A stretch of DNA of 64,000 nt. Source: Mycoplana dimorpha. GTDB taxonomy: Bacteria > Pseudomonadota > Alphaproteobacteria > Rhizobiales > Rhizobiaceae. Shown piece by piece: positions 17,371-26,658 of this stretch. Where the stretch lies: assembly GCF_003046475.1 (NCBI RefSeq), contig NZ_PZZZ01000002.1, positions 372,001 through 436,000 on the forward strand. The letters run 5' to 3'. The notes beneath the pieces are model-generated. The model was not told where the DNA came from, did not search any database, and saw only the letters and a list, made by a program, of their open reading frames with translations. The stretch's first letter is position 1. Each line of letters begins with the position of its first letter. Both the position numbers and the translations under genes were made by a program.

Positions 17371-18366
17371 TTATTCGACCGCAGCCGTCTGTTCGGGCTG
17401 AGGCTCCGGTTGGATCGGCTGATCGACGACGTCCGTCGGCTGCTCGGTCTCCGGTTCGGTGGGCTGGTCGACGACATCCGTCGGCTGCTCGGGCTCCGGT
17501 TCGGTCGGCTGGTCGACCACGTCCGTCGGCTGCCGAGCCGCCAGTTCATCGCGCACCTGATCGATCTTGCCTACGGCCGGGCCGACGCCGAGGACGTCCT
17601 TCGCCCACGCCATTACCTCAGGATCAACCGCCGCCATTTCACCGGGCTGTGCCGTGTTGATGTTCTTGTTGGCGGCCGCAAGCAGGGCGGCGCTCAGCGC
17701 CTCGTCACTGAGAGCCGGATCGGTCGGCACGGCACCGACGCCGTTTTCAAGCTCGAAGGCCGCATAGGCCATGACATAGGCACGCACGGCGGCCATGCGC
17801 GGGCTCTTGGAGTTCATATAAGCGTGATAGTTGCGGTTGAGTGAGTTCAGGCTGCCGAGCTTTGCCGCGGTAGGTGCTGCCGGAACCGTCTTCAGCTTCG
17901 CGACTTCGGTCTTCGCCTTCAGCTTTGCCGTTTGGGCCGTCTTCCCTGCCGGCTTGGATTTGTGCTCCGCGGTCGACCTCGGCTTCTGCTTGGTCTCGTC
18001 ATCCTTGCCGAAGAGCTTGCCAAAGGCGCTGGCGATCGGATCCTTCTTCTGCTTTGTGTCAGCTCTTGCACCGGCGGTTCCGGACTTGCCGTGACCGGCG
18101 GCCGCACCCTTGCCGGTGGCCCTATCGCCGCTCTTGCCGCCACCGTGGCCAGCGCCATTGCCGCCGGCCTTGCCGTTACCGCCGCCCTTGCCATTGCCGC
18201 CGCCGCCATTGCCGCCGCCGTTCCCGCCACCACCACCGTTGCCATCCTTGGCGAAGGCGGACGAGGCGGAAAGCGTTGATAAATCTTTGATGTCGATGCC
18301 GAACGGCGCCGCGGCGAGGGCCGCGGACACGCAGGCCGTCAGGGCGAAATTGCCGATTTTACGCAT
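17371..18366 (-). CDS. secreted Gly-rich protein with C-terminal repeats
   Basis: Not a family I recognise. The 331-residue product starts with a signal-peptide-like stretch (MRKIGNFALTACVSAALAAA, probable cleavage after SSAFA near residue 39). Then come a Gly/Asn/Lys-rich low-complexity segment (about 40-95), a Lys/Ala/Thr-rich region, a more ordinary helical middle (NSLNRNYHAYMNSKSPRMA to about 260, with VRAYVMAYAAFELENG) and three 15-residue Pro/Asp/Glu-rich repeats at the carboxy end. It looks like an envelope-exposed structural protein. It lies 177 bases after the TadG-like gene on the same strand, so a shared role at the cell surface is possible. Confidence 0.7.
   Translation of the reverse strand: MRKIGNFALTACVSAALAAAPFGIDIKDLSTLSASSAFAKDGNGGGGGNGGGNGGGGNGKGGGNGKAGGNGAGHGGGKSGDRATGKGAAAGHGKSGTAGARADTKQKKDPIASAFGKLFGKDDETKQKPRSTAEHKSKPAGKTAQTAKLKAKTEVAKLKTVPAAPTAAKLGSLNSLNRNYHAYMNSKSPRMAAVRAYVMAYAAFELENGVGAVPTDPALSDEALSAALLAAANKNINTAQPGEMAAVDPEVMAWAKDVLGVGPAVGKIDQVRDELAARQPTDVVDQPTEPEPEQPTDVVDQPTEPETEQPTDVVDQPIQPEPQPEQTAAVE
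17398..17532 (-). repeat. three 45-bp in-frame tandem repeats
   Basis: Three near-identical 45-base units encode QPTDVVDQPTEPEPE, QPTDVVDQPTEPETE and a diverged third copy QPTDVVDQPIQPEPQ. Because units are whole codons, slippage would change length without shifting frame. Confidence 0.85.
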
Positions 18367-18543
18367 GAAATGTTCCTCCGAATAATCGAATCATCGGTAC
18401 AAGTGGCCCCAGGTGCAGTGGGTTTGCACATTGGGGCGGATTTTTGGCGGACCGGAAGCCGGCCGGCGACGGGCGCGGCCGGCCGATTGAAGGAACTGCG
18501 TGCGGGACGCCGGGCTCGGTTTCCACCCGCTGGGCCAGCGCTG

Positions 18544-19878
18544 CTACTTGACGAGCCGGATCGCCCCCGGATTGTTGATGGTATTGTTGGCCAGCTCCGT
18601 CTTGCAATCCAGCTTGAAGCCGGCGTTGCCGATCATGGTGATCTCCTGCGCCACGATGCGAACGCATTCACCGCCCGTCTTGCCGTTGCCGGAAAACTGG
18701 ATCTCCTTCGAGGCCGGCATATAGATGATGCCGGTCAGCGACGAGTTTGTGTTGCCGTTGATGACGGCCCGCGCGGTGTTGTTTCGATCCGCGACAATCG
18801 AGAAGCCCGCCCATTCGCCGGTCGTCGCCGCGGTGATTTTGAAGGTCGAGCCGCCGTGCAGGTCGAGTTCGGCTCCGTTCAGCAGGAAGAACGTCACGCC
18901 TTCGCCCGTGACCACGGATTGGCTTGCGAACTTCATTGTGCCGCCGTCGATGATGTAGTTTCCGGGCTGCAGCGACACCTTCCCCTTGATCTCCAGGTCG
19001 CGATAGGTGCCGGGCTTCAGGGTGACGGCATAGCTGTCGGCCACCTTGTTCGGCGTCTTGCCGGTACCGTTGCAGTCCCCGTTGCCACCGCCGCCGCCAA
19101 CGAAACCGGTGCCGCAGCCGGCCAGGCTCACCCAGCTTCCGGCCGTCGGCATCTTTTTGTACTTGAACGGATCCGGGGTCGGGGCAGCGTCCTCCTGCCC
19201 CCTGCCGCAGGCAAGCTCGAGGTTGGCAAGCGTCGCCGAGATCTTGCCGACTGCGTACAGGCACTCGGCCTTCAATTTGGCGGAGCCGCCGAGATAGATC
19301 GATTGCGTGTCCCGGGAGTTCGACGTGATCGTACAGTTGGATGTATCGACCACGGCGCTGCCGCCGACTTCGATCGCGCGGCTGGCCGTCGGATGCAGCG
19401 CGAGGATGCAGGCCTCGATGCCGGGAATGCGGGCTGCAACGCTGTTGCGGGCGATCGTGTATGGGCTGAGGCCCCAGAAGATCGGATCGTACTGGAGCGA
19501 ATAGCTGGCTGTGGCGGCCGGGTCGTCGTTGATCTTGGAAAAGGCAACCACGAGCTTTGTGCTTCCGTCGGCAGCGGCGCCGGCGGCCGCGGGCGCCTCC
19601 ACGGTCGATGACCGGCCGAAATTTGCAAGGAAGACAGCGTTGGCCTTTTCGATGGCCTTGGCCTGGCCTTCGCCCTCGCCATACGATTTGACGGCTGCGA
19701 TGGCCGCCGCATCGAGAGCGGCCTGCATCCTGCCCGACTGCTCCGTTGCCTTGCTCAGGTTCAGGGCGATGGAGGTGACGGCAAACAGCGGCACGAGCAC
19801 GAGCGCCGTTAAAATGCCGAAGTTACCGCTTTCATCGGCGACAAGACGCCGAACCTTCTTTGCAAGAATACCGCGCAT
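18544..19878 (-). CDS. TadG-like pilus-assembly-type envelope protein
   Basis: The amino terminus, LVADESGNFGILTALVLVPLF followed by helix and NLSKATEQSGRMQAALDAAAIAA, is the TadE/TadG-like Flp-pilus anchor found in many rhizobial surface proteins. The remaining 350 residues are extracytoplasmic. They carry Cys pairs and, from about residue 250, strand-turn segments (GNYIIDGGTMKFAS, AELDLHGGSTFKI, SLTGIIYMPASKEIQFSG) that suggest a right-handed beta-helix. The length is 444 residues from the ATG at 19878, which has a GGGGG stretch upstream; an ATG at 19893 is possible. No other tad genes are nearby, so a pilus role is only suggested by the anchor domain. Confidence 0.75.
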   Translation of the reverse strand: MRGILAKKVRRLVADESGNFGILTALVLVPLFAVTSIALNLSKATEQSGRMQAALDAAAIAAVKSYGEGEGQAKAIEKANAVFLANFGRSSTVEAPAAAGAAADGSTKLVVAFSKINDDPAATASYSLQYDPIFWGLSPYTIARNSVAARIPGIEACILALHPTASRAIEVGGSAVVDTSNCTITSNSRDTQSIYLGGSAKLKAECLYAVGKISATLANLELACGRGQEDAAPTPDPFKYKKMPTAGSWVSLAGCGTGFVGGGGGNGDCNGTGKTPNKVADSYAVTLKPGTYRDLEIKGKVSLQPGNYIIDGGTMKFASQSVVTGEGVTFFLLNGAELDLHGGSTFKITAATTGEWAGFSIVADRNNTARAVINGNTNSSLTGIIYMPASKEIQFSGNGKTGGECVRIVAQEITMIGNAGFKLDCKTELANNTINNPGAIRLVK

Positions 19879-20074
19879 CGCTGGCCCCCACATTCATTGT
19901 GTGAGGCTAATATACACGTCGTTTATTGCTGATCCGTTGCTGCATTCGTTAGAAAAGTTTCGGTTTTTACCGCAAAATCGGCCGCGCAACGGCCAGGCGC
20001 AAGTCCAATTCCATGATCTCGTTTTTCGGTTGCAACTGTCATTTCGGCAGAGAACGGCCGAACCGGGAAGATCT

Positions 20075-21649
20075 CTAGCTTACCACAGCGGCGATGTAGA
20101 CGAGGGCCGCGGCGATCACCCATAGCGCCACCCGTCCCCATCGACCATGCCGGGCCTCGGAGCGGCCGATCGCCTCGGCCGTGGCCGCGTCGAAGCGTAG
20201 CCCATGTTCGGCCATGGCGGTAAGGTCGCGGGAGAACTTTTCCGTCTTCGCGGCGATCTCCGGGACGGCTTCGGCGAGGCGAAGGGCGGCGTGCGCGCCG
20301 TCCTTCAGGTCGGCGAGAATGCGCTTCGGACCAAGATTGTCGCGGATCCAGCCGCCGACGACCGGCTCCGCCGCCTTCCACATGTTGAAGCGCGGGTTCA
20401 GCGTCCGCGCCACGCCCTCGACGACGACCATCGTCTTCTGCAGCATGACGAGTTCGGTGCGCGTCTCCATGTCGAAGAGTTCGGTGACCTCGAAGAGCAG
20501 CGTCAGGAGCTTCGCCATCGAGATCGTCTCGGCCGGCTGGCCGTGAATCGGCTCGCCGATCGCGCGGATCGCCTGCGCGAAGCTCGCCACGTCGTGGTGC
20601 GAGGGCACGTAACCCGCCTCGAAATGGACGCTCGCCACGCGCTCGTAGTCGCGGCTGATGAAGCCGTAGAGGATTTCGGCGAGGAAGCGGCGCTCCTTCT
20701 TGCCGAGGCGTCCGACGATGCCCATGTCGACGGCGACGATATGGCCTTGCGGGTCGACGAACAGGTTGCCCTGGTGCATGTCGGCGTGGAAGAAGCCGTC
20801 ACGCAGCGTGTGGCGCAGGAACGACTGGATCAGCGTGTCGGCGAGCTTGTCGAGGTCGTGGCCGGCGGCGCGCAGGCCGTGGAGGTCGGACATCTTGATG
20901 CCGTCGATCCACTCCATGGTGACGACGTCACGGCCGGTGCGCTCCCAGTCGACCTTCGGTACGCGAAAGCCGGGATCGTCCTTGGTATTCTCGGCGAGCT
21001 CGGAGATGGCGGCGGCTTCCAGGCGCAGGTCCATCTCGACGCGAGTGGTCTGCTCGAGGGTGCGGGTCACCTCGACCGGCTTCAGCCGTCGTGTCTGCGG
21101 CAGGAAGCGCTCCTGCAGGTGCGAGGCGGCATACATCGCCTGGATGTCGTGGGCGAAGCGCTGGCGGACGCCGGGGCGGATCACCTTGACGGCCACGCGG
21201 CGCTCGCCGGCGGCATCGCGGACGATAGCCGGGTGCACCTGGGCGATCGAGGCCGCGGCGATCGGTTCGCCGAACTTCACATAGAGGTCGGAGACGGTGC
21301 GACCGAGCGAGGCCTCGACCGTGGCCACGGCTTCGGCCATCGGGAAGGTCGCCATGCGGTCCTGCAGTGCCGACAGGTCGTCGGCGATGGCGACGCCGAC
21401 GACGTCCGGGCGGGTAGCGAGGAACTGGCCCATCTTGACGTAGGAAGGCCCGAGCCGCTCGATGGCGTGCGCAAGCCTGGCACTGCGATCCTCCTTGGCG
21501 GAGCGGCGGCGGGCGAAGAGGCCGGCGACCTTGCTGAGGAAACGGGCCGACGGCGGCATCTCCTGGACCGGCAGCGTCGAGACGACGCCCTCGCGCACCA
21601 GCACCCAGCCGACGCGAACAAGGCGGAAGTAGGCGGCAGGCGTGGTCAT
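20075..21649 (-). CDS. ubiB: ubiquinone biosynthesis protein kinase-like UbiB
   Basis: ABC1/ADCK/UbiB-family atypical kinase or ATPase required for ubiquinone synthesis. The length is 524 residues (E. coli 546). The family KxGQ motif is K72-M-G-Q75 (SYVKMGQFLATRPD), followed by SIAQVHPA (the Ala-rich nucleotide loop), HADMHQGNLFV with the catalytic Asp-Asn pair, and VDMGIVGRL. The carboxy end has hydrophobic segments (WGRVALWVIAAALVYIAAVV) that anchor it to the inner membrane. It lies 107 bases downstream of ubiE on the same strand, forming the usual ubiE-ubiB operon. Confidence 0.95.
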   Translation of the reverse strand: MTTPAAYFRLVRVGWVLVREGVVSTLPVQEMPPSARFLSKVAGLFARRRSAKEDRSARLAHAIERLGPSYVKMGQFLATRPDVVGVAIADDLSALQDRMATFPMAEAVATVEASLGRTVSDLYVKFGEPIAAASIAQVHPAIVRDAAGERRVAVKVIRPGVRQRFAHDIQAMYAASHLQERFLPQTRRLKPVEVTRTLEQTTRVEMDLRLEAAAISELAENTKDDPGFRVPKVDWERTGRDVVTMEWIDGIKMSDLHGLRAAGHDLDKLADTLIQSFLRHTLRDGFFHADMHQGNLFVDPQGHIVAVDMGIVGRLGKKERRFLAEILYGFISRDYERVASVHFEAGYVPSHHDVASFAQAIRAIGEPIHGQPAETISMAKLLTLLFEVTELFDMETRTELVMLQKTMVVVEGVARTLNPRFNMWKAAEPVVGGWIRDNLGPKRILADLKDGAHAALRLAEAVPEIAAKTEKFSRDLTAMAEHGLRFDAATAEAIGRSEARHGRWGRVALWVIAAALVYIAAVVS

Positions 21650-21756
21650 GCGCGCTCACCGGAGCCGGAAAGGCCACTGCACGCCCGGACGGACGCGCCG
21701 CGGTCGTCGAGAGAGCTGGGTGTAGCGGACGATGTCTCGGATCGATGCCGCATGCC

Positions 21757-22536
21757 TCAGAGCTTCCAGCCGGAATGCAGCGCCGCGATGCCGCCGGTAT
21801 AGTTGGTGAAGCTGACGCGCGAAAAGCCGGCGGTGCGGATCATCGTGGCAAAATCCTGCTGGTCGGGGAACTTGCGAATGGATTCGACCAGATACTGGTA
21901 GGGCTCGGCCTCGCCGGTGACCATCTTGCCGAACTGCGGGATCGCCTTGAACGACCAGGCGTCATAGAAGCGGTCCAGCAGCGGAACTTCGACTTCGGAA
22001 AACTCCAGCACGAGCAGGCGGCCGCCGCGCTTCAGGACACGATAGGCCTCCGACAGGGCGACGTCGATGCGCGGCACGTTGCGTATGCCGAAGGCGATCG
22101 TGTAGGCGTCGAAGGAGTTGGCCTCGAATGGCAGTTCCTCGGCATTGGCCTCAACGAAGTCGAGATTGGCCGAAAGCCGCTTCTTGGCAGCGCGGTCGGC
22201 CCCGACCGAGAGCATCGAGCCGTTGATGTCGAGCACGGTGGCATGCGCCTGCCGATCCGACGCCTCGACGATGCGAAAGGCGATATCGCCGGTGCCGCCG
22301 GCAACGTCGAGCACCCGGTAGGCGGGCTCCTTGCGCGGGTTGAGGGCGGCGATCATCGCGTCCTTCCAGGCCCGGTGCAGGCCGGCGGACATGATGTCAT
22401 TCATGATGTCGTAGCGCTTGGCGACCTTGTGGAAGACGTCGTTGACGAGCGCCTGCTTTTCGCCGGCTGCCACCTGGCGGAAGCCGTAGGAGGTTTCCAT
22501 GCCGCCATCCGCCGCGGTTCGTTCCCGATCGCTCAT
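21757..22536 (-). CDS. ubiE: demethylmenaquinone/ubiquinone methyltransferase UbiE
   Basis: SAM-dependent C-methyltransferase of ubiquinone synthesis. The length is 259 residues, usual for rhizobial UbiE. The SAM site [14 protein letters not shown] starts near residue 72, and the family segments [21 protein letters not shown]-like [13 protein letters not shown] and [11 protein letters not shown] are present. The ATG at 22536 gives [20 protein letters not shown], which matches rhizobial homologues as I remember them. The frame continues upstream only because it crosses antisense to mutM. It is first gene of the ubiE-ubiB operon and divergent from mutM. Confidence 0.95.
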   Translation of the reverse strand: MSDRERTAADGGMETSYGFRQVAAGEKQALVNDVFHKVAKRYDIMNDIMSAGLHRAWKDAMIAALNPRKEPAYRVLDVAGGTGDIAFRIVEASDRQAHATVLDINGSMLSVGADRAAKKRLSANLDFVEANAEELPFEANSFDAYTIAFGIRNVPRIDVALSEAYRVLKRGGRLLVLEFSEVEVPLLDRFYDAWSFKAIPQFGKMVTGEAEPYQYLVESIRKFPDQQDFATMIRTAGFSRVSFTNYTGGIAALHSGWKL

Positions 22537-22710
22537 GCCTGTCTCCACCTGGGGCGCCTCGGCCGAACGGACCGGGTGCCGGGATTGCCGCGAAAGGCCC
22601 GTTTCGGGCTGCGGCATCGTCGCGCTGGTATATAGGATAAAGATCGGCGATAGGGAATTGCGCAGCCGCGGCAAATGCGCCGCACGGTTAAATCTCCCAA
22701 GGAGTTGGCA

Positions 22711-23601
22711 ATGCCGGAACTGCCGGAAGTGGAAACGGTCAGGCGCGGCCTGGCACCGGTGATGGAGGGGGCGGTGATCGCCCGGGCCGAGCTCCGCCGG
22801 CCCGACCTGCGCTTTCCCTTTCCCGCCCGTTTCGCCGAACTGCTGTGCGGGCAGAAGGTGCTGTCGCTCGGGCGGCGTGCGAAATACCTGCTGATCGACC
22901 TCGAAGGCGGCGACGTCGTCATCGCCCATCTCGGCATGTCCGGCTCTTTCCGCGTCGTTGACGGCACGGCGGCGGAGGTGCCCGGCGATTTCCACCACCC
23001 GCGAGGCAAGGACGAGCGGCACGACCATGTGGTCCTGCATCTCGACACGGAAGGCGGGCGCAAGCGTGTCATCTATAACGATCCGCGTCGCTTCGGCTTT
23101 ATGGACCTGGCCCGGCGCGAGGCGCTGGCCGACCATCCCTATCTGCGCGACCTCGGCGAGGAGCCGACCGGCAACGCGCTCGATGCCGCCTATCTGGCGG
23201 CACGCTTCCGCGGCAAGAGCCAGCCTCTCAAGACGGCGCTGCTCGACCAGAAGACGATCGCCGGGCTCGGCAACATCTATGTGTGCGAGGCGTTGTGGCG
23301 GGCGCACCTTGCCCCGGAGCGGCCGGCGGGTAGCCTGGTGACGGCGGCGGGCAAGCCGCGCAAGGAGCTTCTGGCGCTGACGGAGGCAATCCGCGCTGTG
23401 ATCGCCGAGGCAATCGAGGCGGGCGGTTCGACCCTGCGCGACCACATCCGCGCCGACGGCTCGCTCGGCTATTTCCAGCATTCGTTTTCCGTCTACGATC
23501 GGGAAGGGGAGGCCTGCCGCACGCCAGGCTGCCGCGGTACCATCGGCCGCATCGTCCAGGCCGGCCGTTCGACGTTCCAGTGCACGGTCTGCCAGAAGTA
23601 G
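22711..23601 (+). CDS. mutM: formamidopyrimidine-DNA glycosylase
   Basis: Base-excision repair enzyme that removes 8-oxoguanine and formamidopyrimidines and cuts the strand. The start must be the ATG at 22711, giving the catalytic amino terminus [13 protein letters not shown] after Met removal (P2 nucleophile, E3); AAGGAG lies seven bases upstream. The length is 296 residues. The DNA-intercalation segment and TAGLGNIYV-like [14 protein letters not shown] are present. The carboxy-terminal zinc finger reads [20 protein letters not shown] then FQCTVCQK. It is divergent from ubiE. Confidence 0.95.
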   Translation: MPELPEVETVRRGLAPVMEGAVIARAELRRPDLRFPFPARFAELLCGQKVLSLGRRAKYLLIDLEGGDVVIAHLGMSGSFRVVDGTAAEVPGDFHHPRGKDERHDHVVLHLDTEGGRKRVIYNDPRRFGFMDLARREALADHPYLRDLGEEPTGNALDAAYLAARFRGKSQPLKTALLDQKTIAGLGNIYVCEALWRAHLAPERPAGSLVTAAGKPRKELLALTEAIRAVIAEAIEAGGSTLRDHIRADGSLGYFQHSFSVYDREGEACRTPGCRGTIGRIVQAGRSTFQCTVCQK

Positions 23602-23988
23602 GGGCGTGGATCGCCACGCAAGAACGGGTGGGCCCGGCTTGCCGTCAAAGCGGAGGCGGAGGGTTCCCCGCAGGGCGGGTGCGGCACGCGGATAAGGCGA
23701 ATTCATCACCTGAAGCGCACTCGGCAATTCTTGAGCCATGAGAACCAGGCGCATCCCGGGGCGGCAGGGGCAAAGCCCCGCATTCTGAATCGTTCGCGCC
23801 GGATTTCGCTGCCGGATTCTTCACATTCCGCGTTGACGGGCCCCGCAATTCCCGCTATACGCCGGCCACAGTTTGGAAAGCCTCATCAAGGTTTTCCGAG
23901 ATTGCTCCCGAATTGCTTGGATGACAGGTCGCAGTGACCCGGCACGGCGAAGGCGGAGTTCGTGTCCGGTTTCTGAAGAGAGGCATCC
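23602..23988. other. 387-base gene-free stretch between mutM and rpsT
   Basis: No gene is visible. It holds a short hairpin GGGGC-AAA-GCCCC at 23767-23779, which might end mutM transcription, and the rpsT promoter. In S. meliloti, as I remember it, an enoyl-CoA hydratase gene sits here; it is absent. Confidence 0.65.
23833..23861 (+). promoter_or_regulatory. sigma-70 promoter for rpsT
   Basis: TTGACG (23833-23838) and TATACG (23856-23861) are separated by exactly 17 bases; five and four of six positions match consensus. Transcription would start near 23868, leaving a leader of about 120 bases before rpsT. Confidence 0.65.
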
Positions 23989-24255
23989 ATGGCCAATACG
24001 ACTTCGGCGAAAAAGGCGACCCGCAAGATCGCTCGCCGCACTGCAATCAACAAGTCTCGCCGCTCGCGCGTCCGCACCTTCGTACGCAAGGTGGAAGAGG
24101 CGATCGCCTCCGGTGATGCAACCGCCGCCGCCGCCGCCCTGAAGGCAGCCCAGCCGGAACTGATGCGCGCCGCCACCAAGGGCGTGCTCCACGCCAATAC
24201 GGCGTCCCGCAAGGTGTCGCGACTCGCGAGCCGCGTGAAGGCGCTGTCCGCCTGA
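23989..24255 (+). CDS. rpsT: 30S ribosomal protein S20
   Basis: Small-subunit protein that binds the 5' domain of 16S rRNA. It has 88 residues, strongly basic, with the family opening [20 protein letters not shown] and [14 protein letters not shown]. The start at 23989 begins ATGGCCAATACG, with AGAGAGG upstream. It has its own sigma-70-type promoter and a good terminator just after the stop, so it is monocistronic. In E. coli S20 represses its own translation; the 120-base leader could serve the same purpose, but no conserved structure was recognised. Confidence 0.97.
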   Translation: MANTTSAKKATRKIARRTAINKSRRSRVRTFVRKVEEAIASGDATAAAAALKAAQPELMRAATKGVLHANTASRKVSRLASRVKALSA

Positions 24256-24285
24256 TATTTGCGACAAGCTATGCGTTTTTAAGAG

Positions 24286-24314
24286 AGCTCGGCGGTTTCG
24301 CCGGGCTTTTTCTT
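24286..24314 (+). terminator. rpsT intrinsic terminator
   Basis: AGCTCGGCG (24286-24294) pairs with CGCCGGGCT (24299-24307) with one G-T wobble and a GTTT loop, followed by TTTTTCTTTG. This is a textbook Rho-independent terminator, 31 bases after the rpsT stop. Confidence 0.85.
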
Positions 24315-24457
24315 TGCCTTTTTGTCGCCGTTATGGTTAACGCGCAAAGCTTCGGCATTGTTGTCCGTGTGACACAATAAAGCTAATAAAAACAAACGCT
24401 TGTGGGAGGATGGCGGCAGGATCGCCGCCTTCGGTGGGGGCAATTGAGGCGCGCTGC

Positions 24458-24585
24458 GAGTCAAGAAAATTATTATTCTTTGCGATTCGCGTGCCCCTGA
24501 AAACGGCCTCCAACAGAAAGCCATTGATTCGTAACAGATTCTTCGCCGGAGGCCGCCGTCTGAGTCAAATTGCGGCTTCGGAGTC
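24458..24585. promoter_or_regulatory. six GANTC (CcrM) sites upstream of dnaA
   Basis: GANTC occurs at 24458, 24484, 24526, 24537, 24562 and 24581 (first base of each). GANTC is the target of the cell-cycle methylase CcrM in alphaproteobacteria, and methylation state affects dnaA and ctrA promoters in Caulobacter. Six sites in 128 bases is far above chance for GC-rich DNA (roughly one per 280 bases). Confidence 0.7.
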
Positions 24586-24597
24586 AACGGTTGCGGC

Positions 24598-24612
24598 TTA
24601 ATATTGCGTAAA
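24598..24612 (+). promoter_or_regulatory. CtrA-like box near dnaA
   Basis: TTAA (24598-24601), seven bases, TAAA (24609-24612): seven of eight fixed positions of the CtrA consensus TTAA-N7-TTAA. It lies 13 bases after the last GANTC site. One such match by chance is plausible in an AT-richer patch. Confidence 0.35.
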
Positions 24613-25107
24613 ATTGGCCATTGATCTTGCCGTTTGATCCTGCCTAAATGCCTTCCACAGGGGACACACAATACGTGTAGACGAATTGCAGAACACTGCC
24701 GGAGCGGGTGGTGCGAAGTGGTTCGACCCTGTAGCGGAGTGCATAGCTCCGCCTCATCTGACACCGGAAGCAGTCGACCGGCCGCCGCAAGGCTTGGCCG
24801 GAGCGGTATCCCTTGCCGTCGACGAGGTCCGGTGTTGCCGCGAGGACGGCAGCAGCAAACTGCCAGATGAGGGAATGCCCGCCTGCGCGTCTATACGAGG
24901 AGTTGCGCATCGGCGGGAAGGACAGGCAGGCGCGACGGCAGAAGCCGAGCGCCTACGGGTCCGAAATGCGGGTCGCGTTCGTGGGGGCGAGGCGACCGGC
25001 AAATCCGACACCGCGCCGCCGATGGCTCCGGCAGCGCGCGTAGGGGGCAATGCAAACGGTGCCGGCATGACCTGCCGGTGCAGCGACTGAACTTGAAAGG
25101 CGGCAAA

Positions 25108-26658
25108 ATGCAAGCGAACACGGCCACGTCTGTTGGTGCATTCGGCAATGGGGACGATGCACTCAAAGCGATCGCAGAGACAAGCGACAAGCCAGGGGAC
25201 ACGACCGATACCAAGCATGACGTCCTTTTTGATCGGGTCAGCGCACGTCTGAAGGCGCAAGTCGGCCAGGACGTCTATGCAAGCTGGTTCGGGCGGCTCA
25301 AGCTGCACTCCCATTCCAAAAGCGTCGTCCGGCTCTCGGTGCCGACGACCTTCCTCAAGTCCTGGATCAACAACCGCTATCTCGACCTGATCACCTCGCT
25401 CTTCCAGCAGGAAGACCCGGAGATCCTCAAGGTGGAGATCCTGGTGCGCTCGGCAGCCCGCAGCGGCGGTCCGCGCGTCGAGGAGACCGTTGCGGTCGCC
25501 GCGACCGCTGCGGCATCCCAGCCGCGCCGCCCCGCCGGTCCGCAGCCGATCGGCCAGGCCGTCGCCGGCGTCACCCCGCAGGCGGCGCCGCAGCGCCAGC
25601 CCGCCCAGGGTCCGTTGTTCGGCTCGCCGCTCGACCCGCGCTACACGTTCGAAAGTTTCGTCGAGGGGTCGTCCAACCGGGTTGCGCTCGCCGCCGCCAA
25701 GACGATCGCCGAAGCCGGTGCCGGCGCGGTGCGTTTCAACCCGCTGTTCCTTCATTCAACCGTCGGCCTTGGCAAGACGCATCTTCTGCAGGCGATCGCC
25801 AACGCGGCGCTGTCCAGCGCCCGCAGCCCGCGCGTCGTCTACCTCACGGCCGAGTATTTCATGTGGCGCTTCGCGACCGCGATCCGCGACAATGACGCGC
25901 TGTCGCTCAAGGAGACGCTGCGCAACATCGACCTCCTGGTCATCGACGACATGCAGTTCCTGCAGGGCAACTCGATCCAGAACGAGTTCTGCCATCTGCT
26001 CAACATGCTGCTCGATTCCGCCAAGCAGGTGGTGGTCGCGGCCGACCGGGCGCCCTGGGAGCTGGAATCGCTGGATCCCCGCGTCCGCTCCCGCCTGCAA
26101 GGCGGCGTCGCCATCGAGATGGAGGCGCCGGACTATGAGATGCGCCTCGAAATGCTCAAGCGCCGTCTCGAACTGGCCCGCCAGGAGGACGCCTCCCTGG
26201 ATATCCCGGCCGAGATCCTCAGCCACGTTGCCCGCAACATCACCGCGAGCGGCCGCGAGCTTGAGGGTGCCTTCAACCAGCTGCTTTTCCGCCGCACCTT
26301 CGAGCCCCAGCTCACGGTCGAACGCGTCGACGAGTTGCTGGCGCATCTGGTCGCCGCCGGCGAGCCGCGCCGCGTGCGCATCGAGGACATCCAGCGGGTC
26401 GTCGCCAAGCACTACAACGTCTCGCGGCAGGAGCTGGTGTCGAGCCGGCGCACCCGCGTCGTCGTCATGCCGCGGCAGATCGCCATGTACCTGTCCAAGA
26501 CGCTGACGCCGCGCTCCTTCCCGGAGATCGGCCGGCGGTTCGGCGGCCGCGACCACACGACCGTGCTGCACGCGGTGCGCAAGATCGAGGACCTGATCGC
26601 CTCCGACACCAAGCTCAGCCACGAGATCGAGCTGCTCAAGCGACTGATCAACGAATAG
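25108..26658 (+). CDS. dnaA: chromosomal replication initiator DnaA
   Basis: AAA+ initiator that binds DnaA boxes and opens the chromosomal origin. The product is 516 residues from the ATG at 25108, with GAAAGGCGG upstream; a GTG at 25078 is an alternative. Domain I ([21 protein letters not shown]), an Ala/Pro-rich domain II linker (about residues 125-170), and the AAA+ domain with Walker [11 protein letters not shown] and Walker [10 protein letters not shown] are visible. Domain IV carries the DnaA signature helix ([20 protein letters not shown]). A perfect intrinsic terminator follows. The 5' region holds methylation sites described separately. Confidence 0.97.
   Translation: MQANTATSVGAFGNGDDALKAIAETSDKPGDTTDTKHDVLFDRVSARLKAQVGQDVYASWFGRLKLHSHSKSVVRLSVPTTFLKSWINNRYLDLITSLFQQEDPEILKVEILVRSAARSGGPRVEETVAVAATAAASQPRRPAGPQPIGQAVAGVTPQAAPQRQPAQGPLFGSPLDPRYTFESFVEGSSNRVALAAAKTIAEAGAGAVRFNPLFLHSTVGLGKTHLLQAIANAALSSARSPRVVYLTAEYFMWRFATAIRDNDALSLKETLRNIDLLVIDDMQFLQGNSIQNEFCHLLNMLLDSAKQVVVAADRAPWELESLDPRVRSRLQGGVAIEMEAPDYEMRLEMLKRRLELARQEDASLDIPAEILSHVARNITASGRELEGAFNQLLFRRTFEPQLTVERVDELLAHLVAAGEPRRVRIEDIQRVVAKHYNVSRQELVSSRRTRVVVMPRQIAMYLSKTLTPRSFPEIGRRFGGRDHTTVLHAVRKIEDLIASDTKLSHEIELLKRLINE

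Larger units (their letters stand above)
24315..25107. other. long gene-free region upstream of dnaA
   Basis: Nearly 800 bases without a credible gene separate the rpsT terminator from dnaA. The left part (24330-24620) is AT-richer and carries six GANTC sites and a CtrA-like box. The right part (about 24650-25100) is GC-rich; frames crossing it have no ribosome-binding site or family match. It is probably a regulatory region plus a long dnaA leader. I did not find a cluster of DnaA boxes, so it does not look like an origin; in rhizobia the known origin lies near hemE. Confidence 0.6.

Noticed and set aside
18458-18483. Terminator after the TadG-like gene
   Set aside because: GCCGGCC/GGCCGGC hairpin exists but no T tract follows on the minus strand; too weak to list.
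20204-21802. Plus-strand frame of about 530 codons opposite ubiB
   Set aside because: Translation is rich in Arg, Asp and His without motif; ubiB on the other strand is unmistakable.
24615-24680. Chromosomal origin with DnaA boxes before dnaA
   Set aside because: Only one weak match (TTCCACAGG near 24654) to the box TTATCCACA was seen. In known rhizobia the origin is near hemE.
24686-25090. Possible 134-residue protein in the dnaA leader
   Set aside because: Odd composition, no ribosome-binding site, no family resemblance; more likely untranslated leader.
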